This document shows, piece by piece, positions 17,496 through 25,314 of a stretch of DNA of 64,000 bases (position 1 is the first letter of the stretch; every line of letters starts with the position of its first letter). The stretch comes from Nocardioides anomalus (GTDB taxonomy: Bacteria > Actinomycetota > Actinomycetes > Propionibacteriales > Nocardioidaceae): the NCBI RefSeq assembly GCF_011046535.1, contig NZ_CP049257.1, positions 930,001 to 994,000 of the forward strand. Direction: 5' to 3'. Under the pieces are notes generated by a model. The model worked only from the letters and a program-made list of their open reading frames with translations, did not search any database and was not told where the DNA came from. The position numbers and the translations under genes were made by a program.

Positions 17496-18458
17496 GTGGT
17501 CGACCTGCAGCAGCGCCCCCGCGCCCGTCCCGACGCCACGTCCGGCGAGCGCCTCAACCGTCGCGGCAGCCTCGAGCCCCGCGAGCCGGGCCGGCCGCGC
17601 CGCTCGCTCGTGGTGGCGCTGGTCCTGGCCTGCGCGACGCTGATGACGCTCGACCACGTGAACGACGGCGCCGCGGTCGACCCGCTGCGCCGGCTGGCCG
17701 GGGAGGTCTACGGTCCCGCCGAGTCGGGGATGGACACCGTGGTCGGGCCGGTCCTGGCGGTGCCGCACTGGCTGCGCAGCCACCGCGACCTGGCCGCCGA
17801 GGTCGACGCCCTGCAGTCCGACAACGACCGGCTGCGCTCACAGCTGGCCAGCAGCGACTACGACCGCAACCGCCTGCAGGAGTACGACGACCTGACGGCC
17901 ACCGCCGAGTCGCTCGGCTACGCCCTGGTGCCGGCCCGCGTGGTCGCCATCGGCCCGGCCCAGTCCTTCTCGCGCACCGTGACCATCGACGCCGGCTCGC
18001 GGGCCGGGCTCGTGCCGGACCAGACCGTGGTCAACGGCGACGGCCTGGTCGGCCGGGTCCTGCGCACCACCGCGACCACCGCGACGGTGCTGCTGGTCGC
18101 CGACGCCGACTCCACCGTCGGCGGCCGGGTCGGCAAGAGCATGAAGGTCGGCTTCCTGCACGGCCGCGGCGACCTGGGCCAGGACGCCCGCCTCGACCTC
18201 GAGCTCGTCGACCAGTCCTACGTGCCCGCGCAGGGCGAGACCGTGGTGACCTGGGGCAGCCAGGACGGCGCGCCGTACGTCTCCGGCGTGCCGGTCGGCA
18301 CCGTGGAGTCGGTCTACAGCAGCCTGCGCGAGACCACCCAGCGCGCGGTCATCACCCCCTTCGTGGACTTCTCCGCCCTCGACGTCGTCGGCGTCGTCGT
18401 GCCGTCCGGCACCGACTCCGACCGTGGCGTCATCGAGGTCGACGGGAGCGTCAGGTGA
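17496..18458 (+). CDS. mreC: Rod-shape-determining protein MreC
   Basis: Bitopic membrane protein of the elongasome. The 320-residue protein has a basic cytoplasmic N terminus, one transmembrane helix (SLVVALVLACATLMTL, about residues 37-52), a coiled coil (AEVDALQSDNDRLRSQL, about 100-116) and the double beta-barrel domain from about 140, with VTIDAGSRAGLVPDQTVV and GLVGRV typical of the family. GTG start, one base after mreB. Its periplasm-side filament links MreB and MreD to PBP2. Confidence 0.93.
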   Translation: MVDLQQRPRARPDATSGERLNRRGSLEPREPGRPRRSLVVALVLACATLMTLDHVNDGAAVDPLRRLAGEVYGPAESGMDTVVGPVLAVPHWLRSHRDLAAEVDALQSDNDRLRSQLASSDYDRNRLQEYDDLTATAESLGYALVPARVVAIGPAQSFSRTVTIDAGSRAGLVPDQTVVNGDGLVGRVLRTTATTATVLLVADADSTVGGRVGKSMKVGFLHGRGDLGQDARLDLELVDQSYVPAQGETVVTWGSQDGAPYVSGVPVGTVESVYSSLRETTQRAVITPFVDFSALDVVGVVVPSGTDSDRGVIEVDGSVR

Positions 18459-18485
18459 CCCCCCCTGCTCACCCTCCCGCGCGCG

Positions 18486-18980
18486 GTGGCCGCCGTCCTC
18501 GCGGTCTCGCTGGCCCTGGTCCTGCAGGCCTCGCTCTTCGACCACCTCGCCGTGCAGGGTGTGGTCCCGGACCTGGTCCTGCTCGTCGTGGTGGCCGCCG
18601 GTCTGGCCCACGGCTCGGAGGTCGGGCTGGTCCTCGGCTTCGGCGCCGGGCTGCTCCTCGACCTGGCCCCGCCGGCCGACCACGTGGCCGGTCGCTGGGC
18701 CCTCGCGCTGCTGGTCGTCGGGTACGTCGCCGGCCGGCTCGCCGCCTCGGGCCGGCCCCGGCTCGCCCAGTGGTGGCCGTTGTCGGTGGCCGCGGCGTTC
18801 GTCGGCACGTCGGTCTTCGCGCTGACCGGGCTGCTGCTGCGCGACCCGGCCGTGGGTGTCGGCGAGCTGCTCCGCGTCGAGCTGGTCTCGCTGGCCTGGG
18901 ACGCCGGGCTGGCCCTGGTCGTCGTACCCCTCACGCTCGCGCTGTTCGCCCGGGTCGAGCCGGACCGGGTCCTGGTGTGA
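18486..18980 (+). CDS. mreD: Rod-shape-determining protein MreD
   Basis: 164-residue integral membrane protein with five or so hydrophobic helices, including the long stretches around ALVLQASLFDHLAVQG, PDLVLLVVVAAGLAHG and the C-terminal SLAWDAGLALVVVPLTLALF. It links MreB and MreC. The GTG at 18486 is the first usual start in this frame after an in-frame TGA at 18456-18458; a CTG at 18465 is possible. Its stop overlaps the PBP2 start (GTGA). Confidence 0.88.
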   Translation: MAAVLAVSLALVLQASLFDHLAVQGVVPDLVLLVVVAAGLAHGSEVGLVLGFGAGLLLDLAPPADHVAGRWALALLVVGYVAGRLAASGRPRLAQWWPLSVAAAFVGTSVFALTGLLLRDPAVGVGELLRVELVSLAWDAGLALVVVPLTLALFARVEPDRVLV

Positions 18981-21082
18981 CGGAGCACCGGAGCCGGCTG
19001 CGCCTGGTCGTCATCCAGGCCCTGGTCTTCTCGCTGTTCGCGACCCTGCTCTGCCGGCTCTACTACCTCCAGGTCGTCAGCGGCGACGAGTACGCCCAGC
19101 AGGCCGCCTCCCAGTCGGTGCGCGAGGTCGTCGTCCAGCCCCAGCGCGGGCTGATCGTCGACGACATGGGCCGCCCCCTGGTCACCAACCGCACCTCGTG
19201 GGTGGTCTCGGTCGACCGCGGCACCCTGGCCAAGCTGCCCGACGACGAACAGCGCGCGCTGCTGCACCGGGTCCAGCGCGTGACCGCCGTGGCCGTGCCG
19301 CGCATCCACCGGCTGCTCACCGACTGCGGCACCGACAAGGCGGTCCAGGGCGACTGCTGGAACGGCTCGCCGTTCCAGCCGGTCCCGGTCGCCGTCGACG
19401 TCCCGCAGCCGATGGCGCTGCGCGTGCTCGAGCAGCCCGAGGACTTCCCCGGCGTCACCGCCGAGCAGCAGAGCCTGCGCGCCTACCCCCAGCCGTTCGG
19501 CATCAACGCCGCGCACCTGCTCGGCTACCTCTCGCCGATCACCGGGCCGGAGTACGACGCGGCCAAGGCGGGCGGCGACACCTCGGTCAACGGCGCGTCG
19601 GTCGTCGGCCGGGCCGGTGTCGAGCAGGAGTACGACGAGTGGCTGCGCGGGATGCCCGGCTACCAGCAGGTCGCGGTCGACTCGATGGGCCGCGTGCTCG
19701 GCGACGAGGACGAGGTCTCCGCCCAGCCCGGCGACACCCTGGTCACCTCCATCGACGCCAAGGTCCAGTCGGTGGTCGAGCAGCAGCTGGCCTCGACCAT
19801 CCAGACCGCGCGGGCGACGTTCGACGACGTGAGCGGCAAGAACTACGTGGCCGACTCCGGCGCCGCGATCGTGATGGAGGCCAAGACCGGCCGGATCGTC
19901 GCGATGGCCAGCCAGCCGACGTACGACCCCTCGGTCTGGGTCGGCGGCATCAGCAAGAAGGAGCTCTCGGCGCTCTACTCGAAGGCCGCCGGCGAGCCGC
20001 TGCTCGGCCGCGCGACCCAGGGCCAGTTCGCGCCCGGGTCGACCTGGAAGCCGATCATGACCGTCGGTGCGCTCAACCACGGCTTCAGCGAGGACACCAA
20101 GCTGGACTGCTCCGGTGGCCTGCAGGTCGGCAACCGGTGGTTCAAGAACTACGAGTCCGCCTCCTACGGCTACATCGGCTTCGACCAGGCGCTGCAGCTC
20201 TCGTGCGACACGTTCTTCTACCGCGTCGGGCTGAAGTACTGGCAGCAGTACGGCTCGGACGAGACCGACGTCCAGGCCAAGGACCCGCTGGTCCAGGAGG
20301 CCAAGGACTTCGGCTTCGGCTCGCGCACCGGGATCGACATCCCGGGCGAGGCGCCCGGGCGGATCGCGGACCGGCAGTGGAAGGACGACTACTGGAAGTC
20401 GATGAAGTCCTACTACTGCGGCATGGACGAGAAGGGGAACGCCCCCTCGGCGTACATGAGGCTGTTCGCGCACGAGTTCTGCCTCGAGGGCAACCACTAC
20501 CGCGCCGGCGACGCCGTGAACTTCTCCATCGGTCAGGGCGACACCATCGTCACGCCGCTCCAGCTCGCCCGCGCCTACTCGGCGATCTCCAACGGCGGCA
20601 CGCTCTACGAGCCGCGGGTGGCCAAGGCCATCGTCTCGCCCGACGGGACCGTGCTGCGGCGCATCGCGCCCAAGGTCGCGGGCCACCTCGACGCGTCGGC
20701 GTCGTCGCTGGCCTACGTCGACACCGCGCTCCAGGGCACGCCCAAGGTCGGCACGCTGGCCTGGAAGTTCACCGACTTCCCCCTCGACCGCGTGCACATC
20801 CGCGGCAAGACCGGCTCGGCCGAGGTGCAGGGCAAGCAGTCGACGTCCTGGGTCGCGACGTACGACGAGAACTACGTCGTCATCATGATGGTCAGCCAGG
20901 GCGGCACCGGCTCCGGCACCTCCGGTCCCGCCGTGCGCGCGATCTGGGAGTCGCTGTACGGCGTGGACGGCATGGACGTGACGCCCGCGGACGCCGACAT
21001 CCCCGGCACCACGCCGCCCGAGCGGCTGCCCCAGTTCATGGACGACGGCTCGATCCTGCCGCCGGCCCGAGAGGAGGACTGA
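18977..21082 (+). CDS. mrdA: Penicillin-binding protein 2 (elongation transpeptidase)
   Basis: Class B PBP that cross-links peptidoglycan for the elongasome. The 701-residue protein has a short cytoplasmic tail, a signal anchor (VVIQALVFSLFATLLCRLYYL, written here as helix at about residues 10-30), the pedestal domain (QPQRGLIVDDMG) and the transpeptidase domain with STWK at 355-358 (nucleophile Ser355), SCD at 409-411 and KTG at 611-613. GTG start overlaps mreD. Paired with rodA downstream, its glycosyltransferase partner. Confidence 0.93.
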   Translation: MTEHRSRLRLVVIQALVFSLFATLLCRLYYLQVVSGDEYAQQAASQSVREVVVQPQRGLIVDDMGRPLVTNRTSWVVSVDRGTLAKLPDDEQRALLHRVQRVTAVAVPRIHRLLTDCGTDKAVQGDCWNGSPFQPVPVAVDVPQPMALRVLEQPEDFPGVTAEQQSLRAYPQPFGINAAHLLGYLSPITGPEYDAAKAGGDTSVNGASVVGRAGVEQEYDEWLRGMPGYQQVAVDSMGRVLGDEDEVSAQPGDTLVTSIDAKVQSVVEQQLASTIQTARATFDDVSGKNYVADSGAAIVMEAKTGRIVAMASQPTYDPSVWVGGISKKELSALYSKAAGEPLLGRATQGQFAPGSTWKPIMTVGALNHGFSEDTKLDCSGGLQVGNRWFKNYESASYGYIGFDQALQLSCDTFFYRVGLKYWQQYGSDETDVQAKDPLVQEAKDFGFGSRTGIDIPGEAPGRIADRQWKDDYWKSMKSYYCGMDEKGNAPSAYMRLFAHEFCLEGNHYRAGDAVNFSIGQGDTIVTPLQLARAYSAISNGGTLYEPRVAKAIVSPDGTVLRRIAPKVAGHLDASASSLAYVDTALQGTPKVGTLAWKFTDFPLDRVHIRGKTGSAEVQGKQSTSWVATYDENYVVIMMVSQGGTGSGTSGPAVRAIWESLYGVDGMDVTPADADIPGTTPPERLPQFMDDGSILPPAREED

Positions 21083-22245
21083 TGCCGTCCCTGCGCCGCC
21101 TCGACAAGGTGCTGCTCGGCGCCGTGCTCGCGCTGCTCGTGCTCTCCGTGCTGCTCGTGTGGTCGGCCACCTCCCACCGCGCAGACCTCACCGGCGGCGA
21201 CGACACGGCGTACCTGCGCAAGCAGCTGGTCAACATCGTCATCGGCGGCGTCCTGCTCCTCGGCGTGGTCGCCCTCGACCACCGCTGGGTCCGCATCGCC
21301 GCGCCGCTGGTCTACCTGCTGTCGCTCGTCGGCCTGGTGCTCGTGCTGTTCGTCGGCTCGACGATCAACGGCTCGCGCTCGTGGCTGCACCTGGGCGGCA
21401 TGTCCATCCAGCCCTCGGAGTTCGCCAAGCTCGCCGTGGTCATCGGCATGGCCCTGGTCCTGGCCGAGCGCACCTCCGCCGCCCGCTGGCGGGCCCGCGT
21501 CGGCTCGGTCGACGTGCTGCTCATGCTCGTGATCGCCGGGCTCCCCGCCGCCCTCATCCTGCTGCAGCCCGACCTCGGCACCATGCTCGTGCTCGCCGCC
21601 ACCGTCTTCGGCGTGCTCGCCGTCTCCGGTGCCCGTCGACGCTGGCTGGTCCTCGTGCTCGGCTCGGCCGTCTCCGTCGCCGCCGTCGCGCTGTCCTCCG
21701 GCGTGCTCAAGGCCTACCAGGTCGACCGCTTCCTGGCCTTCGTCAACCCCGACCTCGACCCCCGCGGCGCCGGCTACAACGTCGAGCAGTCCCGCATCGC
21801 CATCGGCAACGGCGGCCTGCTCGGCCAGGGCCTCTTCCACGGCTCCCAGACCCGCTCCGGCTTCGTCCCCGAGCAGCAGACCGACTTCGTCTTCACCGTC
21901 GCCGGCGAGGAGCTCGGCCTCCTCGGCGCCGGTCTGCTGATCGCGCTCCTCGGCCTGGTCATCTGGCGCGCGCTGGTCATCGCCCGCCGCGCCGACGACA
22001 CCTTCGGCCGCGTCGCCGCCGCCGGCATCGCCTGCTGGTTCGGCTTCCAGGCCTTCCAGAACATCGGCATGTGCCTGGGCATCATGCCGGTGACCGGGGT
22101 GCCGCTGCCGTTCGTGTCGTACGGCGGCTCGAGCCTGTTCGCGGGGATGCTGGCCGTCGGGCTCCTGCAGAACATCCACGCCCGCAGCCAGGCGCCGTCG
22201 TACGTCGCGCCGCTGGCCGAGCGCAGGGTGCTCGTCGGCCGCTGA
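21082..22245 (+). CDS. rodA: Peptidoglycan glycosyltransferase RodA
   Basis: SEDS-family polytopic membrane enzyme that polymerises lipid II with PBP2. The 387-residue protein shows the family blocks INGSRSWLHLGGMSIQPSEF, LQPDLGTMLV, GYNVEQSRIAIGNGGLLGQG, FVPEQQTDFVFTVAGEE and LPFVSYGGSSL, with about ten helices. The catalytic Asp is in PDLGT. Start overlaps the PBP2 stop (TGATG). Last gene of the elongation cluster. Confidence 0.95.
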   Translation: MPSLRRLDKVLLGAVLALLVLSVLLVWSATSHRADLTGGDDTAYLRKQLVNIVIGGVLLLGVVALDHRWVRIAAPLVYLLSLVGLVLVLFVGSTINGSRSWLHLGGMSIQPSEFAKLAVVIGMALVLAERTSAARWRARVGSVDVLLMLVIAGLPAALILLQPDLGTMLVLAATVFGVLAVSGARRRWLVLVLGSAVSVAAVALSSGVLKAYQVDRFLAFVNPDLDPRGAGYNVEQSRIAIGNGGLLGQGLFHGSQTRSGFVPEQQTDFVFTVAGEELGLLGAGLLIALLGLVIWRALVIARRADDTFGRVAAAGIACWFGFQAFQNIGMCLGIMPVTGVPLPFVSYGGSSLFAGMLAVGLLQNIHARSQAPSYVAPLAERRVLVGR

Positions 22246-22263
22246 CGTCGGGGCCGGTCTGGG

Positions 22264-22269
22264 TACGTT
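22264..22269 (+). promoter_or_regulatory. -10 element, leaderless
   Basis: TACGTT ends 6 bp before the GTG at 22276, with no ribosome binding site, so the downstream gene probably has a leaderless transcript separate from rodA. Confidence 0.4.
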
Positions 22270-22275
22270 CCAGTC

Positions 22276-22680
22276 GTGAGCGACTGGAACGACAAGATCA
22301 TCGCCGAGTTCCGGGCCAACGGCGGGGAGGTGGGGGGCCAGTTCGAGGGGGCGCCGCTGCTCCTGCTGCACAGCACCGGTGCCAGGAGCGGCGAGGAGCG
22401 GGTGCACCCGATGATGTACCAGGCCGTCGGGTCGGCGTACGCCGTGTTCGCGTCCAAGGCGGGGGCGGACACCAACCCGGCGTGGTACCACAACCTGCTG
22501 GCGCACCCGGAGGCCACGATCGAGGTCGGGACCGAGACGGTGGCGGTGACGGCGCGGGAGCTGGGGCCCGAGGAGCGCGAGCCGGTCTGGGAGACGCAGA
22601 AGGAGCGCTACCCGGGCTTCGCGGACTACGAGCGCAAGACCGACCGCGTCATCCCCGTGGTGCTGCTCGAGCCGCGCTGA
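22276..22680 (+). CDS. F420-type nitroreductase/quinone reductase family protein
   Basis: 134-residue deazaflavin-dependent nitroreductase (Ddn-like) family protein. Family blocks are LLLLHSTGARSGEERVHPM, a conserved F420-binding loop, and NPAWYHNLLAHPEATIEVG. Such proteins use reduced F420 to reduce quinones or nitro compounds at the membrane. Start GTG after a TACGTT hexamer. Its 3' end overlaps the convergent F420-dependent oxidoreductase gene by 32 bp. Confidence 0.88.
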   Translation: MSDWNDKIIAEFRANGGEVGGQFEGAPLLLLHSTGARSGEERVHPMMYQAVGSAYAVFASKAGADTNPAWYHNLLAHPEATIEVGTETVAVTARELGPEEREPVWETQKERYPGFADYERKTDRVIPVVLLEPR

Positions 22681-23551
22681 CCACCCGGCCGACGGCGTCG
22701 ATCGAGTCGGCGGTGATGGGGTCGAGGACCAGCTGGAGGTGGCTGGCCCCGGCCTCCGCCATGGCCTGCAGGTGCTCGGCCAGCGAGTCGAGGGTGACGG
22801 TGGCGACGGGCGCGTCGTAGGACTCGCCCATGACCCGGCCCTGGCCGCCCGGGAGCGTGACGAGGACGCAGGCGGTGGCCTCGACCGTGCGGCCGGCGGG
22901 CGCGGCGGCGTCCACCTCCGCCTTGATCGACGCGAAGCGCGCGGCGGAGTTGTCGTAGACCGACCACCACACGTTCCAGGCGTCGACGAGCGGGAGCCCG
23001 ATCGCGAGCATGCGGGGGCTGTTCGAGCCGAGGACGAGCGGGACGTCGCGGGCCGGCCGAGGGTCGAGGACGCAGTCGTCGACGGCGTAGAACTGCCCGG
23101 CGTACGACGTGCGCCCGTCGCGCAGCAGCGCGTGGACGATCGTCAGCGCCTCGGCGAAGCGGGAGACGCGGCGGTCGTAGGGGAAGCCGAAGGCGTCGAA
23201 CTCGCGACGGTTCCAGCCGGCGCCGAGGGCCAGGACGAGCCGGCCGTCGCTGATGGCGTCGACGGTGGCGGCCTGCTTGGCCAGCATGGCCGGGGCGTGG
23301 AAGGCGGTGGAGGCCACGAGCGGGCCGAGCTCGACGCGGGAGGTGACGGCGGCGATCGCGGCCAGCGTGGTCCAGGCCTCCCACGGGCCGCGCGTCGCGC
23401 CGTGCGGGAGGTCGTAGAGCAGGTGGTCGCCCACCCAGACCGAGTCGAAGCCGGCGTCCTCGGCGCGGCGGGCCAGGTCCAGGTAGTCGGCCATCGGCAC
23501 GTACCGCTCGACCTCGGGCAGCTGCACGCCGATCCGGCACGCGAGCGTCAC
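22649..23551 (-). CDS. LLM class F420-dependent oxidoreductase
   Basis: 300-residue TIM-barrel flavin/F420 oxidoreductase of the luciferase-like monooxygenase superfamily. Visible blocks are GFDSVWVGDHLLY, DAISDGRLVLALGAGWN and FPYDRRVSRFAEAL followed by LVLGSNSPRML. The absence of a clear FMN partner reductase and the strand GAGW favour F420. GTG start overlaps the DUF4188 gene stop, so the two form an operon. Substrate unknown. Confidence 0.88.
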   Translation of the reverse strand: MTLACRIGVQLPEVERYVPMADYLDLARRAEDAGFDSVWVGDHLLYDLPHGATRGPWEAWTTLAAIAAVTSRVELGPLVASTAFHAPAMLAKQAATVDAISDGRLVLALGAGWNRREFDAFGFPYDRRVSRFAEALTIVHALLRDGRTSYAGQFYAVDDCVLDPRPARDVPLVLGSNSPRMLAIGLPLVDAWNVWWSVYDNSAARFASIKAEVDAAAPAGRTVEATACVLVTLPGGQGRVMGESYDAPVATVTLDSLAEHLQAMAEAGASHLQLVLDPITADSIDAVGRVVSAARAAPRG

Positions 23552-24027
23552 GAGGAGCGCCGCCGCAGCCGACCGCGGGCGGAGGAGTCGGTGCCGATCG
23601 GCACGACCTCGGAGGCGCGGGCCAGCCCGTGCGGCGGCATGTTGCCGTAGACCGCCTCGTACTCCCCGGCGCGGACCAGGAACGTCTCGTGCCAGATGCC
23701 GGAGCGCGGGTCGTTGCCGACGCGCTTCCAGTAGTCGCGCCAGACCTGGAGGTGCGGGTCGGACTCGTCGCGGGCGAACCGCTCGAGGTGCTCGAAGGAG
23801 CGCCAGTACTGCACGCTCATGGTCAGCCCGTACGACTCGTAGCCGAGCGGCCCCTTCTCGGGGTGCTCGGTCAGGTAGCGCAGCATCGCGGGCATACCGC
23901 GTCGGCCGCCGAGGTCGCGCAGCGACCGGATCGGGTTGCGCGGGTCGAGCCGCGCCCCGATGAGGAAGACGACGAAGTCGCCCTCGATCCGGGCGCCGCG
24001 GCGCCCCTGGAGGACCTTCTCAGCCAT
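23548..24027 (-). CDS. DUF4188 family (monooxygenase-like) protein
   Basis: 159-residue DUF4188 protein, distantly similar to ferredoxin-like heme monooxygenases and phenylacetaldoxime dehydratase. Characteristic stretches are MTVFLIG-like FVVFLIGARL, GPLGYESYGLTMSVQYWRS and GIWHETFLVRAGEYEAVY, where the His could bind heme. ATG start; the stop overlaps the LLM oxidoreductase start (GTGA). Reaction unknown. Confidence 0.75.
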   Translation of the reverse strand: MAEKVLQGRRGARIEGDFVVFLIGARLDPRNPIRSLRDLGGRRGMPAMLRYLTEHPEKGPLGYESYGLTMSVQYWRSFEHLERFARDESDPHLQVWRDYWKRVGNDPRSGIWHETFLVRAGEYEAVYGNMPPHGLARASEVVPIGTDSSARGRLRRRSS

Positions 24028-24169
24028 GGGACGACTCTGGCCCCGGCCGCAGGGTCTGCGCCAGGGGCTCGCGGGCGCTGGACCGCGGCGCCCAGCCGAG
24101 CCTCCTGGTCGTCCCGGTCACCGCGACCGTCAGCTGCTGCTCGTCCACGGGTACGCCGTACCCGCGCGG

Positions 24170-25270
24170 CTAGGGCTGCAACGACAAGAACACGAAGGCC
24201 GCGAGCAGGACCAGGTGCACGCCGCCGTTGAGCGGCTTGGAGCGCCCGGGCACGACGGTCAAGACCGAGACCACGGCGGTGACGGCGAGCAGCACGATCT
24301 GCAGCGGGGCCAGGCCGAGGTCGAGCGGGTCGTCGATGAAGATCGTGGCCACCGCGATGGTCGGGATGGTGAGCCCGATCGAGGCCATGGCCGAGCCGTA
24401 GGCCAGGTTGAAGGAGATCTGCACGTCGTCGCGGGCCGCCGCGCGCACGGCCGCGATCGACTCCGGGAGCAGGACGAGCAAGGCGATGACCACGCCGACC
24501 GACGCGGCCGGGAAGCCCGCAGCCTCGACGCCGTGCTCGATCGACGGCGACTCGACCTTGGCCAGCCCGACCACCGCGACGAGCGCCACCACCAGCAGCC
24601 CGAGCGAGACCAGGGCGTCGCGGGTGGACGGCGGGTCGGCGTGGCCGTCGCCGTCGTCGTCGTGCGGACCCGGGCGGTCGGGCTCGACGGGCAGGAAGAA
24701 GTCGCGGTGGCGCACGGTCTGGGTGAAGACGAACAGCCCGTAGAGGGCCAGCGAGGCGACCGCGGCGAAGGCCAGCTGCGCGCCGGTGAACTCCGCGCCG
24801 GGCGCGCCGGTGGTGAAGCGGGGCAGCACCAGGGTGAGCGAGGCCAGCGTGATGACGGTGGCCAGCGCCGAGCCGGTCCCCTCGGGGTTGAAGTTCGCCA
24901 GGTGGTGGCGCAGGGCCCCGACCAGCAGCGAGATGCCGACGATGCCGTTGGCCGAGATCATCACCGCCGCGAAGACGGTGTCCCGCGCGTACGTCGACGC
25001 GCCCCCGGAGATCATCAGGGTGAGGATCAGCGCCACCTCGATGACCGTCACCGCCACCGCCAGGACCAGCGAGCCGAACGGCTCGCCGACCCGGTGCGCG
25101 ACCACCTCGGCGTGGTGGACGGCGGCCAGGACGGCGCCGATGAGGGGCACGGCGATCAGTGCGGCGACGAGGGGCGCGGGGTACCGGCCCCAGGAGAAGG
25201 CGAGCACCACCAACGCCACCAGGGGCACGACGACCGTCCAGGAGTACCGGCCCCGCGTCGCTGTGCTCAC
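24170..25270 (-). CDS. Calcium/cation:proton antiporter, ChaA-like
   Basis: 366-residue CaCA-superfamily exchanger with about eleven hydrophobic helices in two inverted halves. The repeat signatures are AVTVIEVALILTLM with VMISANGIVGISLL in the first half and LLVLLPESIAAVRAA with NLAYGSAMASIGLTIP in the second; acidic residues in both are the ion site. A His/Asp-rich cytoplasmic loop lies between (HDDDGDGHAD). Exports Ca2+ or Na+ for protons. GTG start with TAGGGT 6 bp upstream, leaderless. Confidence 0.9.
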   Translation of the reverse strand: MSTATRGRYSWTVVVPLVALVVLAFSWGRYPAPLVAALIAVPLIGAVLAAVHHAEVVAHRVGEPFGSLVLAVAVTVIEVALILTLMISGGASTYARDTVFAAVMISANGIVGISLLVGALRHHLANFNPEGTGSALATVITLASLTLVLPRFTTGAPGAEFTGAQLAFAAVASLALYGLFVFTQTVRHRDFFLPVEPDRPGPHDDDGDGHADPPSTRDALVSLGLLVVALVAVVGLAKVESPSIEHGVEAAGFPAASVGVVIALLVLLPESIAAVRAAARDDVQISFNLAYGSAMASIGLTIPTIAVATIFIDDPLDLGLAPLQIVLLAVTAVVSVLTVVPGRSKPLNGGVHLVLLAAFVFLSLQP

Positions 25271-25276
25271 GTCTGA

Positions 25277-25282
25277 ACCCTA
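25277..25282 (-). promoter_or_regulatory. -10 element of the ChaA-like gene, leaderless
   Basis: TAGGGT on the minus strand ends 6 bp before the GTG at 25270. The divergent promoter of the MFS gene lies 19 bp away, so the two promoters share this 44-bp gap. Confidence 0.4.
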
Positions 25283-25300
25283 CGGATCCCGACGAACCGC

Positions 25301-25306
25301 TAAGGT
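25301..25306 (+). promoter_or_regulatory. -10 element of the MFS exporter gene, leaderless
   Basis: TAAGGT ends 8 bp before the ATG at 25315 and no ribosome binding site is present. Confidence 0.4.
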
Positions 25307-25314
25307 CGTTGCAG

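Noticed and set aside
18314..20797. 827-codon minus-strand frame across mreC-mreD-PBP2
   Set aside because: Shadow of the elongation cluster; composition unlike a folded protein.
24028..24169. Possible small gene between DUF4188 and ChaA-like genes
   Set aside because: No start with a ribosome binding site and stops in most frames; left as an intergenic gap.
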